Positions 16,180-25,542 of a stretch of DNA of 64,000 nt are shown piece after piece. The stretch is from assembly GCF_902859805.1 (NCBI RefSeq), contig NZ_CADIKC010000006.1, positions 186,001 to 250,000 on the forward strand, written 5' to 3'. The stretch's first letter is position 1. The number at the start of each line of letters is the position of its first letter. The notes under the pieces were generated by a model. It saw only the letters and a program-made list of their open reading frames with translations. It did no database searches and had not been told where the DNA came from. A program made the translations under genes and the position numbers. This DNA is from Paraburkholderia sediminicola. GTDB taxonomy: Bacteria; Pseudomonadota; Gammaproteobacteria; Burkholderiales; Burkholderiaceae.

Positions 16180-17625
16180 ATGAACCTGACGATCATCGGT
16201 AGTGGCTACGTAGGCCTCGTAACGGGCGCATGTCTCGCCGACATCGGCCACGACGTGTTCTGTCTCGACGTCGATCAACGCAAGATCGACGTGCTCAACA
16301 ACGGCGGCGTGCCGATCCATGAACCGGGTCTGCAGGAAATCATCGCGCGCAATCGCAAGGCAGGCCGCCTGAAGTTCTCGACCGACATCGAGGCCGCGGT
16401 CGCGCACGGCGACATCCAGTTCATCGCGGTGGGCACGCCTTCCGACGAAGACGGGTCCGCCGATCTGCAATACGTGCTCGCCGCCGCGCGCAATATCGGC
16501 CGCCATATGACGGGCTTCAAGGTGATCGTCGACAAATCGACGGTGCCGGTCGGCACGGCTTCGCGCGTGCGCGACGTGATCGCCGAGGAACTGGCCGCGC
16601 GCAACGCGAGCCACATGTTCTCCGTGGTGTCGAATCCGGAGTTCCTGAAAGAAGGCGCGGCCGTGGAAGACTTCACGCGTCCCGACCGCATCGTGCTCGG
16701 CTGCGACGAAGACGTGCCCGGCGAAAAAGCGCGCGAACTGATGAAGCGTCTCTACGCGCCGTTCAACCGCAATCGCGAACGCACGCTGTACATGGACGTG
16801 CGTTCGGCCGAGTTCACCAAGTACGCAGCCAACGCGATGCTCGCCACGCGTATCTCGTACATGAACGAGCTCGCGAATCTGGCCGACCGCGTCGGCGCCG
16901 ATATCGAAGCGGTGCGCCGCGGCATCGGTTCCGATCCGCGCATCGGCTACGACTTCCTGTATGCCGGTTGCGGCTACGGCGGCTCGTGCTTTCCGAAAGA
17001 CGTGCAGGCACTGATTCGCACGGCAGCCGACCATAAGGCCAATCTGCGCATTCTCGAAGCGGTGGAAGCCGTCAACGACACGCAGAAAAAGATCCTCGCG
17101 CAGAAGATCGTCGACCGTCTGGGCGAGGACCTGTCGGATCGCACCTTCGGCGTGTGGGGCCTCGCGTTCAAGCCGAACACCGACGACATGCGCGAAGCGC
17201 CGAGCCGTCCGCTGATCGCCGAACTGCTGCGCCGTGGCGCACGCGTGAAGGCCTACGACCCGGTCGCGATCGACGAATCGAAGCGCGTGTTCGCACTCGA
17301 TCTGAAGGACGTGCCGCAACAGCATGCGCGCCTGTCGTTCGTGAACGAAGAGATGGAAGCGGCCGAGGGCGCCGATGCACTGGTGATCCTCACCGAATGG
17401 AAAGTCTTCAAGAGTCCGGACTTCGGTTCGCTCAAGGAGAGCCTCACCACGCCGCTGATTTTCGACGGCCGCAACCTGTACGAGCCGGACGCGCTGCTCG
17501 AACTCGGTATCGAGTATCACGCGATCGGCCGTCAGCACGCGCTGCGCAATGCGCCTGCGAAGGTCGGCGCGAACGGCCTGCCGGTCACGATAGACGCGGC
17601 CGATACGGTCGAGGTCGGCCAGTAA
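16180..17625 (+). CDS. bceC: UDP-glucose 6-dehydrogenase
   Basis: A 481-residue UDP-glucose dehydrogenase that supplies UDP-glucuronate. The N-terminal NAD fold carries GSGYVGLVTGACLADIGHDV. The catalytic cysteine lies in YAGCGYGGSCFPKDVQAL near residue 270. The C-terminal UDP-binding domain shows WGLAFKPNTDDMREAPS and LVILTEWKVFKSPDF. The length is slightly above the usual 430-470 because of a C-terminal tail. It is 64 bases downstream of bceB and followed closely by bceD, so clearly in the same operon. Confidence 0.95.
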   Translation: MNLTIIGSGYVGLVTGACLADIGHDVFCLDVDQRKIDVLNNGGVPIHEPGLQEIIARNRKAGRLKFSTDIEAAVAHGDIQFIAVGTPSDEDGSADLQYVLAAARNIGRHMTGFKVIVDKSTVPVGTASRVRDVIAEELAARNASHMFSVVSNPEFLKEGAAVEDFTRPDRIVLGCDEDVPGEKARELMKRLYAPFNRNRERTLYMDVRSAEFTKYAANAMLATRISYMNELANLADRVGADIEAVRRGIGSDPRIGYDFLYAGCGYGGSCFPKDVQALIRTAADHKANLRILEAVEAVNDTQKKILAQKIVDRLGEDLSDRTFGVWGLAFKPNTDDMREAPSRPLIAELLRRGARVKAYDPVAIDESKRVFALDLKDVPQQHARLSFVNEEMEAAEGADALVILTEWKVFKSPDFGSLKESLTTPLIFDGRNLYEPDALLELGIEYHAIGRQHALRNAPAKVGANGLPVTIDAADTVEVGQ

Positions 17626-17674
17626 TTTGGCCAATAAGCCGCCGCACCGCCAAAGCCTCACCAGGGAGCCCGCT

Positions 17675-18130
17675 ATGTTCGCCAACGTTCTGATCGTCTG
17701 CCACGCCAACGTGTGCCGTTCGCCCGCAGCCGAGATGCTGTTCAAGGCCCGGCAGCGCGCGCCGTCGCGGCCATCCTCAGCGCCGATCGCGTTTCATTCG
17801 GCGGGCCTGCGCGCCACCAACGGCCACGCCATGGACCCGGTGATGCGGCGCCTGCTCGCCGAGCAGGGCGTCGCCTCCGGCATCCACTATTCGCGGCGCC
17901 TCGACCGCCGGCTCGTGCGCGCAGCCGATCTCGTGCTCGTCAGCGAGCGCGCGCAGGTAAGCGCGGTCGAAGCTCTCGATCCGGCTTCGCGCGGCAAGGT
18001 TTATCCGCTCGGCAAGTGGGAAGACGATTCCGACGTCGCCGATCCGCACGGCGGCAGGGAAGTCGACTATAGGGAGAGTCTCGTGCTCATCGAACACCTG
18101 GTCATGGGATGGCTGAAGAAAATATGCTGA
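17675..18130 (+). CDS. bceD: Low-molecular-weight protein-tyrosine phosphatase
   Basis: A 151-residue LMW-PTP. The active-site P-loop C(X)5RS is CHANVCRS at residues 10-17 and the general acid loop is DPHGG near residue 125. It dephosphorylates the tyrosine kinase BceF encoded two genes downstream, the usual Wzb-Wzc pairing that cycles polymer export. I start at the ATG at 17675 with AGGGAG (17663-17668) before it; the open frame reaches back to 17627 but that part is unlike the family. The stop overlaps the start of bceE. Confidence 0.93.
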   Translation: MFANVLIVCHANVCRSPAAEMLFKARQRAPSRPSSAPIAFHSAGLRATNGHAMDPVMRRLLAEQGVASGIHYSRRLDRRLVRAADLVLVSERAQVSAVEALDPASRGKVYPLGKWEDDSDVADPHGGREVDYRESLVLIEHLVMGWLKKIC

Positions 18131-19359
18131 TGAAAAAAAGTACTGCACACACATTCGCGAACGTCAATTCGACGGGCTTTAAATCGAAACTCGCCGCCAC
18201 GCTTTTGCTGACGTCCTTTCTGTCGGCCTGCGCTACCGCACCTGGCAATTACCTCGACACGTCCCGCCTGAAAGACGACGGCCAGCACCAGGGTCAGCAA
18301 GCTAACGAAACCTATCCGGTTCATCTGATCGACGGCCCGCTGGTGGCGGCTCAAGCTCAGGCGCAAGCCGCTGCTGCGCAACAGGCGCTGCCGACTTCGC
18401 ACTATAGCGATCCGTCGCAGTACGTGTACCGGCTCTCGCCGCAGGACATTCTCGGCATTACCGTGTGGGACCACCCGGAATTGACCACCCCGCAGGGCAG
18501 CACGCTGTCCGCGGGCGGCAACACCACGCAGTCGATCGGCGGCGCCTTGCAGCAGCCGTATACCGCCGCGCTGCCAGGCCAGGCCGATCCGTACGGCCAG
18601 ACGATTGCCCCCGACGGCACGATCTTTTTCCCGTTTGTCGGCCGCATCAAGGCCGCGGGCAAGACCGTGGGCGAAGTGCGCGATCAGTTGAGCGCCGGCC
18701 TCGTGCGCTACATCCGCAATCCGCAGGTCGACGTGCGCGTGCTGTCGTACCGTGGCCAGAAAGTGCAGGTGACCGGCGACGTGAAGACGCCGGGCCCGCT
18801 CGCCATCAGCGACGTGCCGCTCACGCTGGTCGACGCGATCACGCGCTCGGGCGGCACGAACAGCGACGCCGACATCCAGCGTGTGCGCCTCACGCGCAAC
18901 AACAAGCTGTACGTGCTCGACGCCAACCGCATGCTCGACCAGGGCGACACCACGCAGAACGTGATGCTGCAGAACGGCGACGTGATCAACATTCCGGATC
19001 GCAGCGACAGCCGCATCTTCGTGATGGGCGAAGTGAAGACGCCGATCCAGGTGCCGATGTTGAAGGGCCGCCTGACGATCGCCGACGCGCTCACCCAGTC
19101 GGGCGGCATTCTCGACACGGACGCCAATCCGCGCCAGATCTTCGTGATGCGCGGCATGCGCGAGCATCCGACCACGCCGGACGTGTACCGCCTCGACATG
19201 ACGCAGCCCGACGCGATCATGCTGTCGTCCCAGTTCCAGTTGCAGCCGATGGACGTCGTGTACGTGGGCACCGCCGCTTCGACCACGTTCAACCGTGTGT
19301 TGCAGCAAGTCCTGCCGACCATCCAGACCTTGTTCTACCTGAAGCAGCTGACGAAATAA
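18124..19359 (+). CDS. bceE: Wza-type outer-membrane polysaccharide export lipoprotein
   Basis: About 411 residues. An N-terminal signal with lipobox FLSAC about 35 residues in shows an outer-membrane lipoprotein. The Poly_export domain follows (YRLSPQDILGITVWDHPEL, APDGTIFFPFVGRIKAAGKT), then SLBB domains (VQVTGDVKTPGPLAIS, FVMGEVKTPIQVPM). Wza proteins form the octameric outer-membrane channel. Three in-frame ATGs (18109, 18124, 18130) are possible; all overlap or abut the bceD stop, indicating translational coupling. I prefer 18124 or 18130 because MKK-type starts suit signal peptides. Confidence 0.92.
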   Translation: MLMKKSTAHTFANVNSTGFKSKLAATLLLTSFLSACATAPGNYLDTSRLKDDGQHQGQQANETYPVHLIDGPLVAAQAQAQAAAAQQALPTSHYSDPSQYVYRLSPQDILGITVWDHPELTTPQGSTLSAGGNTTQSIGGALQQPYTAALPGQADPYGQTIAPDGTIFFPFVGRIKAAGKTVGEVRDQLSAGLVRYIRNPQVDVRVLSYRGQKVQVTGDVKTPGPLAISDVPLTLVDAITRSGGTNSDADIQRVRLTRNNKLYVLDANRMLDQGDTTQNVMLQNGDVINIPDRSDSRIFVMGEVKTPIQVPMLKGRLTIADALTQSGGILDTDANPRQIFVMRGMREHPTTPDVYRLDMTQPDAIMLSSQFQLQPMDVVYVGTAASTTFNRVLQQVLPTIQTLFYLKQLTK

Positions 19360-19379
19360 CTGTCTGAACCGTCGACAGG

Positions 19380-19405
19380 CCCGCGCCGCTCTCACAGGGC
19401 GCGGG
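19380..19405 (+). terminator. Intercistronic GC hairpin between bceE and bceF
   Basis: CCCGCGCC (19380-19387) pairs with GGCGCGGG (19398-19405) over a 10-base loop. No T-run follows, so it is more likely an attenuating or RNA-stabilising hairpin than a full terminator. Confidence 0.4.
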
Positions 19406-19406
19406 A

Positions 19407-19478
19407 CCGAAGCAAACGCCGAGGCAAACGCGCAAGCCCATGCCGAAGCACCCGCTGAAGCCCACGCCGAAGCAACCG
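19407..19478 (+). repeat. Six 12-bp tandem repeats at the bceF start region
   Basis: Six contiguous 12-base units, variants of CCGAAGCAAACG, run from 19407 to 19478. They end 15 bases before the preferred bceF start and contain the alternative ATG at 19440. Because the unit length is a multiple of three, copy-number change would keep frame. Confidence 0.85.
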
Positions 19479-19493
19479 AAACGGGATCGAATT

Positions 19494-21716
19494 GTGAGCA
19501 ACCAAATCTCTCCACACATGGCCGGTCCGATCAAGACCGAAGAAGAGGACGTCGTCCTCGGGCAACTGGTGCAGGTGATCCTCGACGACATCTGGTGGCT
19601 GATCGCGATTGCCGCGGCGATCGTCGCGCTGGCCGCCGCGTACTGTTTCCTCGCCAAGCCGATCTATTCGGCCGATGCGCACGTGCGGGTCGAGCAGTCC
19701 GACAACACCTCGCAGGCGCTCACGCAGACGCAAACGGGCGCGGCCATCACCACCGGCTCGACTTCGCTGCCGACCGACGCCGAAATCGAAATCATCAAGA
19801 GCCGCGGCGTAGTCGGCCCGGTGGTCCAGCAACTGAAGCTGAACTTCAGCGTCGCGCCGAAGACGATTCCGCTGCTCGGCAGCATCGCCGCGCGCCTGGC
19901 GACGCCGGGCCAGCCGGCGCGGCCGTGGCTGGGCCTGTCCTCGTACGCGTGGGGCGGTGAAGACGCCGAGGTCGATTCGCTCGACGTGGTGCCCGCGCTC
20001 GAAGGCGCGAAGCTGATGATGAAGGTGTTCGACGAGCAGCACTACGAACTGTACGCGGAGAACGGCTCATTGCTGCTGCGCGGCCAGGTGGGCCAGCAGG
20101 AGCAGGGCGGCGGTGTGACGATCCTCGTCAGCAAGCTGGTGGCCCGTCCGGGTGAAGAGTTCATTGTGACGCGCTTTAACGACCTCGACGCGATCACCGC
20201 GTTCCAGTCGGCGATCACCGTGCAGGAGCAGGGCAAGCAGACCGGCGTGATCCAGATTTCGCTGGAAGACAAGAGCCCCGAGCACGCCGCTCTGGTGGCC
20301 AATGCGCTCGCGCAGTCGTATGTCCGTCAGCACGTGTCGAACAAGCAGGTCGACGCGAGCAAGATGCTCGACTTCCTGAAGAGCGAAGAGCCGCGCCTGA
20401 AGGCCGATCTCGAACGCGCCGAAGCCGCATTGACCGCTTACCAGCGCCAGTCCGGTTCCATCAATGCGAGCGACGAAGCCAAGGTCTACCTCGAAGGCAG
20501 CGTGCAGTACGAGCAGCAGATCGCCGGTTTGCGTCTGCAGATGGCGCAGCTGACCGAGCGCTACGGCGACGACCATCCGATGCTCGTGGCCGCGCGTCAG
20601 CAGATGGCCGAACTGGAGGCGCAACGCGCCAAATATGCTGACCGCTTCCGCGATCTGCCGGCAACCGAAGTGAAGGCCGTGCAGCTGCAGCGCGATGCGA
20701 AGGTGGCCGAAGACATCTACGTGCTGCTGCTCAACCGCGTGCAGGAGTTGTCGGTGCAGAAGGCCGGTACCGGCGGCAACGTGCATATCGTCGACCAGGC
20801 GATGCGCCCGGGTGCGCCGGTCAAGCCGAAGAAGGTGCTGATTCTCTCGGCGGCAGTGATTCTGGGCCTGATCTGCGGCACCGGCTTCGTGTTCCTGCGC
20901 CGCAATATGTTCAAGGGAATCGACGATCCCGACCATATCGAGCGCGCGTTCCATCTGCCGGTATACGGCCTCGTGCCCTTGAGCGCCGAACAGGCCTTGC
21001 TCGAAAGCGGCTTCCAGCGCGGCGGCGAACGCCTGCGCTCGGTGCTGGCGAATGCGCGGCCGAAGGACGTCACGATCGAAAGCCTGCGCAGCCTGCGCAC
21101 GTCCATGCAGTTCACGATGATGGACGCGAAGAACCGCATCGTCATGCTGACGGGACCGATGTCCGGCGTCGGCAAGAGCTTCCTGACGGTCAATCTGGCG
21201 GTGCTGCTCGCGAACTCGGGCAAACGCGTGCTGATGATCGACGGCGATATGCGTCGCGGCGTGCTCGAACGTTATGTGGGCGGTACCCAGGAAAACGGCC
21301 TGTCGGAATTGCTGAGCGGGCAGATTTCGCTCGAAGAAGCGATTCGCGCCTCGAATGTCGAAGGCCTGAGCTTCATCTCGTGCGGGCGTCGTCCGCCGAA
21401 TCCGTCGGAACTGCTGATGTCGCCGCGTCTTCCGCAATATCTGGAAGGCCTCGCCAAGCGCTACGACGTGATCCTGATCGACACGCCGCCGGTGCTGGCC
21501 GTCACCGATGCGTCGATTATCGGCGCGTATGCCGGTTCGACCTTCTTCGTGATTCGCTCGGGCGTGCACAACGAAGGCGAGATCGCGGAGGCGTTGAAGC
21601 GTCTGCGCGCAGCCGGCGTGCACGTGCAGGGCGGCATCTTCAACGGTATGCCGGCGCGCTCGCGCGGCGGCTACGACCGTGGCTATGCGGCGGTCCAGGA
21701 ATATCTGAGCACCTGA
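19494..21716 (+). CDS. bceF: Wzc-type tyrosine autokinase / polysaccharide co-polymerase
   Basis: About 740 residues. A Wzz-type N-terminal domain with a first membrane helix (WWLIAIAAAIVALAAAYCFL) is followed by a long periplasmic coiled-coil region and a second helix near residue 445 (VLILSAAVILGLICGTGF). The cytoplasmic BY-kinase domain carries Walker A GPMSGVGKSFLTVN, Walker A' VLMIDGDMRRG and Walker B DVILIDTPPVLAVTD. A short C-terminal tyrosine cluster (GGYDRGYAAVQEYLST) would be autophosphorylated. It controls chain length and export with BceE and is dephosphorylated by BceD. Start uncertain: GTG at 19494 follows GGGAT, whereas the ATG at 19440 lies inside a tandem repeat. Confidence 0.93.
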   Translation: MSNQISPHMAGPIKTEEEDVVLGQLVQVILDDIWWLIAIAAAIVALAAAYCFLAKPIYSADAHVRVEQSDNTSQALTQTQTGAAITTGSTSLPTDAEIEIIKSRGVVGPVVQQLKLNFSVAPKTIPLLGSIAARLATPGQPARPWLGLSSYAWGGEDAEVDSLDVVPALEGAKLMMKVFDEQHYELYAENGSLLLRGQVGQQEQGGGVTILVSKLVARPGEEFIVTRFNDLDAITAFQSAITVQEQGKQTGVIQISLEDKSPEHAALVANALAQSYVRQHVSNKQVDASKMLDFLKSEEPRLKADLERAEAALTAYQRQSGSINASDEAKVYLEGSVQYEQQIAGLRLQMAQLTERYGDDHPMLVAARQQMAELEAQRAKYADRFRDLPATEVKAVQLQRDAKVAEDIYVLLLNRVQELSVQKAGTGGNVHIVDQAMRPGAPVKPKKVLILSAAVILGLICGTGFVFLRRNMFKGIDDPDHIERAFHLPVYGLVPLSAEQALLESGFQRGGERLRSVLANARPKDVTIESLRSLRTSMQFTMMDAKNRIVMLTGPMSGVGKSFLTVNLAVLLANSGKRVLMIDGDMRRGVLERYVGGTQENGLSELLSGQISLEEAIRASNVEGLSFISCGRRPPNPSELLMSPRLPQYLEGLAKRYDVILIDTPPVLAVTDASIIGAYAGSTFFVIRSGVHNEGEIAEALKRLRAAGVHVQGGIFNGMPARSRGGYDRGYAAVQEYLST

Positions 21717-21785
21717 GCACCTGAACCACGAGGCTGAGCCCAGTGTGCTGATGCCAGCGCAAACACGATAGAAAAGGACATCACG

Positions 21786-22718
21786 ATGAAAGTGACCGTA
21801 CTGGTTCCGACTTACCGCCGCCCGGCCGACCTGGCGCGCTGCCTCGCGGCGCTGCAACGGCAGTCGCGCGCGCCGGACGAAGTGGTGGTGGTCGCGCGCG
21901 CCGACGACGAAGCGACCCACACCTGTCTGCGCGATCCGGCGGTGCCCGGCCGCTTGCCGTTGTCGGTCGCGCTGGTGGAGGTGCCCGGCCAGGTCGCGGC
22001 CCTGAATCGCGGACTCGATGCGGCCAAAGGCGACGTGATCGCGATCACCGACGACGACGCCGCACCGCACGTGGATTGGGTCCAGCGTATTGCTGCCGCA
22101 TTCGAAAGCGATGCGCGCCTCGGTGCGCTGGGTGGACGCGACTGGGTGCATGAAAAAGGCCGCGTGCTCGACGGCGAGCGGCCGCTGGTCGGCAAGGTCA
22201 CGGCACACGGCAAGATCATCGGCAATCACCACCTGGGTGTGGGTGGCGCGCGCGAAGTCGACATCCTGAAGGGCGCCAACATGAGCTACCGGCGCGACGC
22301 GGTCCGCACGATCCGTTTCGATCAGCGCCTGCGTGGCGCGGGCGCTCAGGTTCACAACGATATGGCCTTCAGCCTCGCCGTAAAGAACGCCGGCTGGAAG
22401 CTGATGTACGACCCGCGCGTGGCTGTCGACCATTTCCCGGCCGAGCGTTTCGACGACGACCGGCGCGACGCGCAAACCATGGCGGCGTTGCGCAATGCCG
22501 CCTTCAACTTCCACCTGATCCTGCGCGACCAGTTGCCGCCGCTGCGCCGCGAAACCGCGTGGTGGTGGTGGACGCTGGTGGGCACGCGCGTCTATCCGGG
22601 GCTCACGCACGCCGCGCTTGCGCTGGTGTCGAAACAGGCGAGCCTGAGACTGTCGCGCTGGCGTGCGGTTCGTACCGGCGCGCATGAAGCGCGCCGCGCG
22701 TTGTCGCGGACCGCGTGA
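21786..22718 (+). CDS. bceG: GT2-family glycosyltransferase
   Basis: A 310-residue inverting GT-A enzyme. It begins KVTVLVPTYRRPADLARCLAAL, carries the DxD-type metal site in AITDDDAAPH near residue 88, and has GANMSYRRDAVR in the acceptor region. It would add one sugar to the lipid-linked repeat unit on the cytoplasmic face. AAGGA sits before the ATG. The C-terminal 60 residues are basic and Arg-rich, and may contact the membrane. Position and type match BceG of cepacian clusters; the exact sugar is not deducible here. Confidence 0.88.
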   Translation: MKVTVLVPTYRRPADLARCLAALQRQSRAPDEVVVVARADDEATHTCLRDPAVPGRLPLSVALVEVPGQVAALNRGLDAAKGDVIAITDDDAAPHVDWVQRIAAAFESDARLGALGGRDWVHEKGRVLDGERPLVGKVTAHGKIIGNHHLGVGGAREVDILKGANMSYRRDAVRTIRFDQRLRGAGAQVHNDMAFSLAVKNAGWKLMYDPRVAVDHFPAERFDDDRRDAQTMAALRNAAFNFHLILRDQLPPLRRETAWWWWTLVGTRVYPGLTHAALALVSKQASLRLSRWRAVRTGAHEARRALSRTA

Positions 22719-22827
22719 AGCCCGCGAGCGCTCACCTGTCCCCAACGTCCTGCACGTTCGTGCATCGGCACTGGCGCCTGCCCGCGCAGGCCGATGCCCC
22801 TTTCCACCGGCAGAGCGGAGTGTCTGC

Positions 22828-24078
22828 ATGAGTACGAAAGTTCACGTTCATCTGTTTTATGGCGCCGACCCGCGCTTTTACCGGCCGGGCGACAACATCG
22901 GCTGCCTGTACGGGTATCACCATGCCGAATCCGACGCGTTCAGGCTGACCTATTCGCAGGACGCGCGCGAAAGCAAACCGGTGCGTTTGCTGCGGCGCGC
23001 GCTGAAGGCGGCGCTCGGGTTCGACTTCATCCATACGTGGCGCAACCGCGACGAGATGCTGCGCTCGGACGTCATCTGGACGCATACCGAGCAGGAATGG
23101 CTATCCGCCGCGCTGATGCTGCTGCTGAGCGGCCGCAAGGCGGGCGCTGATGCCAGCCCCTTGCTGTTGGCGCAAAGCGTGTGGCTGCTCGATAAATGGC
23201 CTTCCTATGGGATTCTGCGCAGCTGGCTGTATCGCAAGCTGATGACGCGCGCCGACCAGCTGACTACGCTCGCCACTGAAAACGCCGAACTATGCCAGCG
23301 CTATTTCAATCGCGACGCGAAGCCGCTCCTGTACGGCCTGAACACGCAGGACTTTCCCGTGAAGGCGCCGACCGAATGGACGCCGCATACGCCGATCCGT
23401 ATCGCCGCCATCGGCAACGATCGCGACCGCGACTGGGAAACGCTCATCAAGGCCTTCGGCAACGATGCGCGCTACACGGTGAAGCTCGCGACACGCCGGC
23501 GGATTCCCGCTTCGCTGCGCGCGCCGAACGTCGAGATCGCGTTGTTCTCCGGTATCAGGAAGCAGCACGAGCTTTATGACTGGGCCGATGTGATCGTCGT
23601 GCCGCTGCGGCCGAATTCGCACGCTTCGGGCATCACCGTGATGCTGGAAGCGGCGGCGGTCGGCAAGCCGATGGTGGTCACCAACGTCGGCGCGTTGCAG
23701 GATTATTTTCCGGCGGGCGAGGCGGCTTACATCCCGCCGTTTAATCCGCAGGCTTTGCGTGAGGCGGTGGACCAGCTCGCCGCTTCGCCCGCGGACGCGT
23801 TGCATCAGGCGCAGGCGGCGGCTGCCGGTTTGCTGTCGCGCGATCTGACCACGCAGAACTATGCGATGCAGCACGTGAGAATTACGCAGGAGATGCTGCG
23901 GGCGCGCGCAGCGTCGCGCGGACGCGTGATGACCGGTACGGCCGACGCCGATGCCGCGGCAAAGGCGCCGCGTACGGCGGCGGCCGCCACCGCGGTGAAC
24001 CAGCCGGCGCGAGTTCGCGCGGGCAGCCAGGGCCAAGGTCAACGCTCTGGCCCGCGCGAATCACGCGGAGGTCTCTAA
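22828..24078 (+). CDS. bceH: GT-B glycosyltransferase
   Basis: A 416-residue glycosyltransferase of the GT4-like type. The C-terminal donor half is seen in IRIAAIGNDRDRDWETLIKAF and in the E-containing acceptor loop (ASGITVMLEAAAVGKPMVVTNVGAL). The N-terminal half is divergent (VHVHLFYGADPRFYRPGDN). The last 45 residues are low-complexity Ala/Arg/Gly. The ATG at 22828 has GGAG 7 bases upstream; the open frame back to 22663 overlaps bceG and is not family-like. It ends 3 bases before bceI. Confidence 0.85.
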   Translation: MSTKVHVHLFYGADPRFYRPGDNIGCLYGYHHAESDAFRLTYSQDARESKPVRLLRRALKAALGFDFIHTWRNRDEMLRSDVIWTHTEQEWLSAALMLLLSGRKAGADASPLLLAQSVWLLDKWPSYGILRSWLYRKLMTRADQLTTLATENAELCQRYFNRDAKPLLYGLNTQDFPVKAPTEWTPHTPIRIAAIGNDRDRDWETLIKAFGNDARYTVKLATRRRIPASLRAPNVEIALFSGIRKQHELYDWADVIVVPLRPNSHASGITVMLEAAAVGKPMVVTNVGALQDYFPAGEAAYIPPFNPQALREAVDQLAASPADALHQAQAAAAGLLSRDLTTQNYAMQHVRITQEMLRARAASRGRVMTGTADADAAAKAPRTAAAATAVNQPARVRAGSQGQGQRSGPRESRGGL

Positions 24079-24081
24079 ACG

Positions 24082-25542
24082 ATGTCGACGATTGCGCGAG
24101 GCGGCGATAACGCGGAGCGGGTACTGTCCGGCGCCCGCAAGGAGTGGCTGCCGGAGGCCTTACTGTGGCTGATCACCGTGATGTTGATCATCGCGCATCA
24201 GGGTACGGTCCTCACGTTCGGCTTCCCGATGCTCGCGATCCTGACGGGCCTGTGGCTCTACTTCAAGAGCCCGGCGCGCTACATCGGCTTCATGTGGTGG
24301 CTGTGGTTCCTGAGCCCGGAGGTGCGGCGTCTTGCCGACTGGTCCAAAGGCTCGTTCACGCCGACCAGCCTGATCCAGGTTGCGCCGCTCGCGGTGACGA
24401 TGATCAGCGCGTTCTCCCTGCTGCGCTACTACAAGCTGCTTTCGCAGCGGCGCGGCCTGCCGGTGCTGCTGGTTCTGATGGGGCTCGCCTACGCGTTCAT
24501 GATCGGCGTGATGTCGAGCGGGCCGCTCGCCGCGACCTATGACCTCGCGAACTGGCTCTATCCGATCCTGATCGGTTTTCACATCATGGCGCACACGCGC
24601 GAGTACCCGAAGTACCGCGACACCATCGTGAGTACTTTCATCTGGGGCATGCTGGTGATGGGCGGCTACGGCCTGATTCAGTTCTTCATCATGCCGCCGT
24701 GGGACGCGCTGTGGATGCTCGGCTCGCAGATGAATTCGCAGGGCGATCCCGTGCCGATGGGTGTACGCGTCTTCAGCACAATGAACTCGTCGGGACCGTT
24801 CGCGTTCGCGATGATGGGCGCGATGGTCTACGTGATGGCAGCGACGCACCGCGTGCGCTGGGTTGCTGCCGCGCTGGGCTTCTTCGCGTTCGCGCTGAGC
24901 CTCGTGCGTTCGACGTGGGGCGGCTGGGCGATCGCGCTCCTGATCCAGCTGGTCAAGGCGAACAACAAGGTGCGCGTGCGGATCGTCGCGAGCGCGGTGC
25001 TGCTTGCCGGTCTTTGCGTGCCGCTGCTCACGGTCGGCCCGGTCGCCGAGCGGATGCAGGCGCGCCTGAACACGCTAGTCAATCTGAGCGACGACCAGAG
25101 CTACGCGGCGCGTAACGAGTTCTACGCGACCTTCGCGAAGACCGCCTTTACCGATGTCTCCGGCGAAGGCATGGGCGCGACCGGCACCTCGACGAAGCTC
25201 TCGAACGACGGCGGCCAGCTCGGCCAGTACGGCAACTTCGACAGCGGCGTGATGAACATCCCGTTCGTGCTCGGCTGGCCCGGCACCTTGCTCTACATGT
25301 CCGGCATCGTCTGGCTGGTGGTGCGCGCGGCGCTCGCGTCGTTCAAGCTGCGCAACGACAAATTCGTGTCCGCCTGCCTGAGTCTCAGTCTCGCCACTTT
25401 CGCGATGCTGGTGTTCACCAATTCGCTGGTCGGCACCGGCGGGCTGCTGCTTTTCATGAGTGTTTTTTCGATCCTATCCGCGGTGCACTACGAAAAGATG
25501 AACCGCAGACGCACGCTACTTTTCCACGGAGGCACTGATTGA
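24082..25542 (+). CDS. bceI: Wzy-type polysaccharide polymerase
   Basis: A 486-residue integral membrane protein with about 10-12 hydrophobic helices and a larger periplasmic loop in the C-terminal third, the O-antigen polymerase/ligase pattern. The segment SLVRSTWGGWAIALLIQLVK resembles the Wzy_C signature region. It would join repeat units at the periplasmic face. GGAGG (24067-24071) precedes the ATG. Its stop overlaps the TTG start of bceJ, showing tight coupling. Confidence 0.88.
   Translation: MSTIARGGDNAERVLSGARKEWLPEALLWLITVMLIIAHQGTVLTFGFPMLAILTGLWLYFKSPARYIGFMWWLWFLSPEVRRLADWSKGSFTPTSLIQVAPLAVTMISAFSLLRYYKLLSQRRGLPVLLVLMGLAYAFMIGVMSSGPLAATYDLANWLYPILIGFHIMAHTREYPKYRDTIVSTFIWGMLVMGGYGLIQFFIMPPWDALWMLGSQMNSQGDPVPMGVRVFSTMNSSGPFAFAMMGAMVYVMAATHRVRWVAAALGFFAFALSLVRSTWGGWAIALLIQLVKANNKVRVRIVASAVLLAGLCVPLLTVGPVAERMQARLNTLVNLSDDQSYAARNEFYATFAKTAFTDVSGEGMGATGTSTKLSNDGGQLGQYGNFDSGVMNIPFVLGWPGTLLYMSGIVWLVVRAALASFKLRNDKFVSACLSLSLATFAMLVFTNSLVGTGGLLLFMSVFSILSAVHYEKMNRRRTLLFHGGTD

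Noticed and set aside
16153..17745. A 530-codon minus-strand frame opposite bceC
   Set aside because: It is composed of shadow codons opposite a canonical UDP-glucose dehydrogenase, and no domain is recognisable.
20067..22829. A 920-codon open frame on the minus strand opposite bceF and bceG
   Set aside because: It is antisense to two strongly supported genes, is Arg/His/Gln-rich without motifs, and is typical of high-GC codon shadows.
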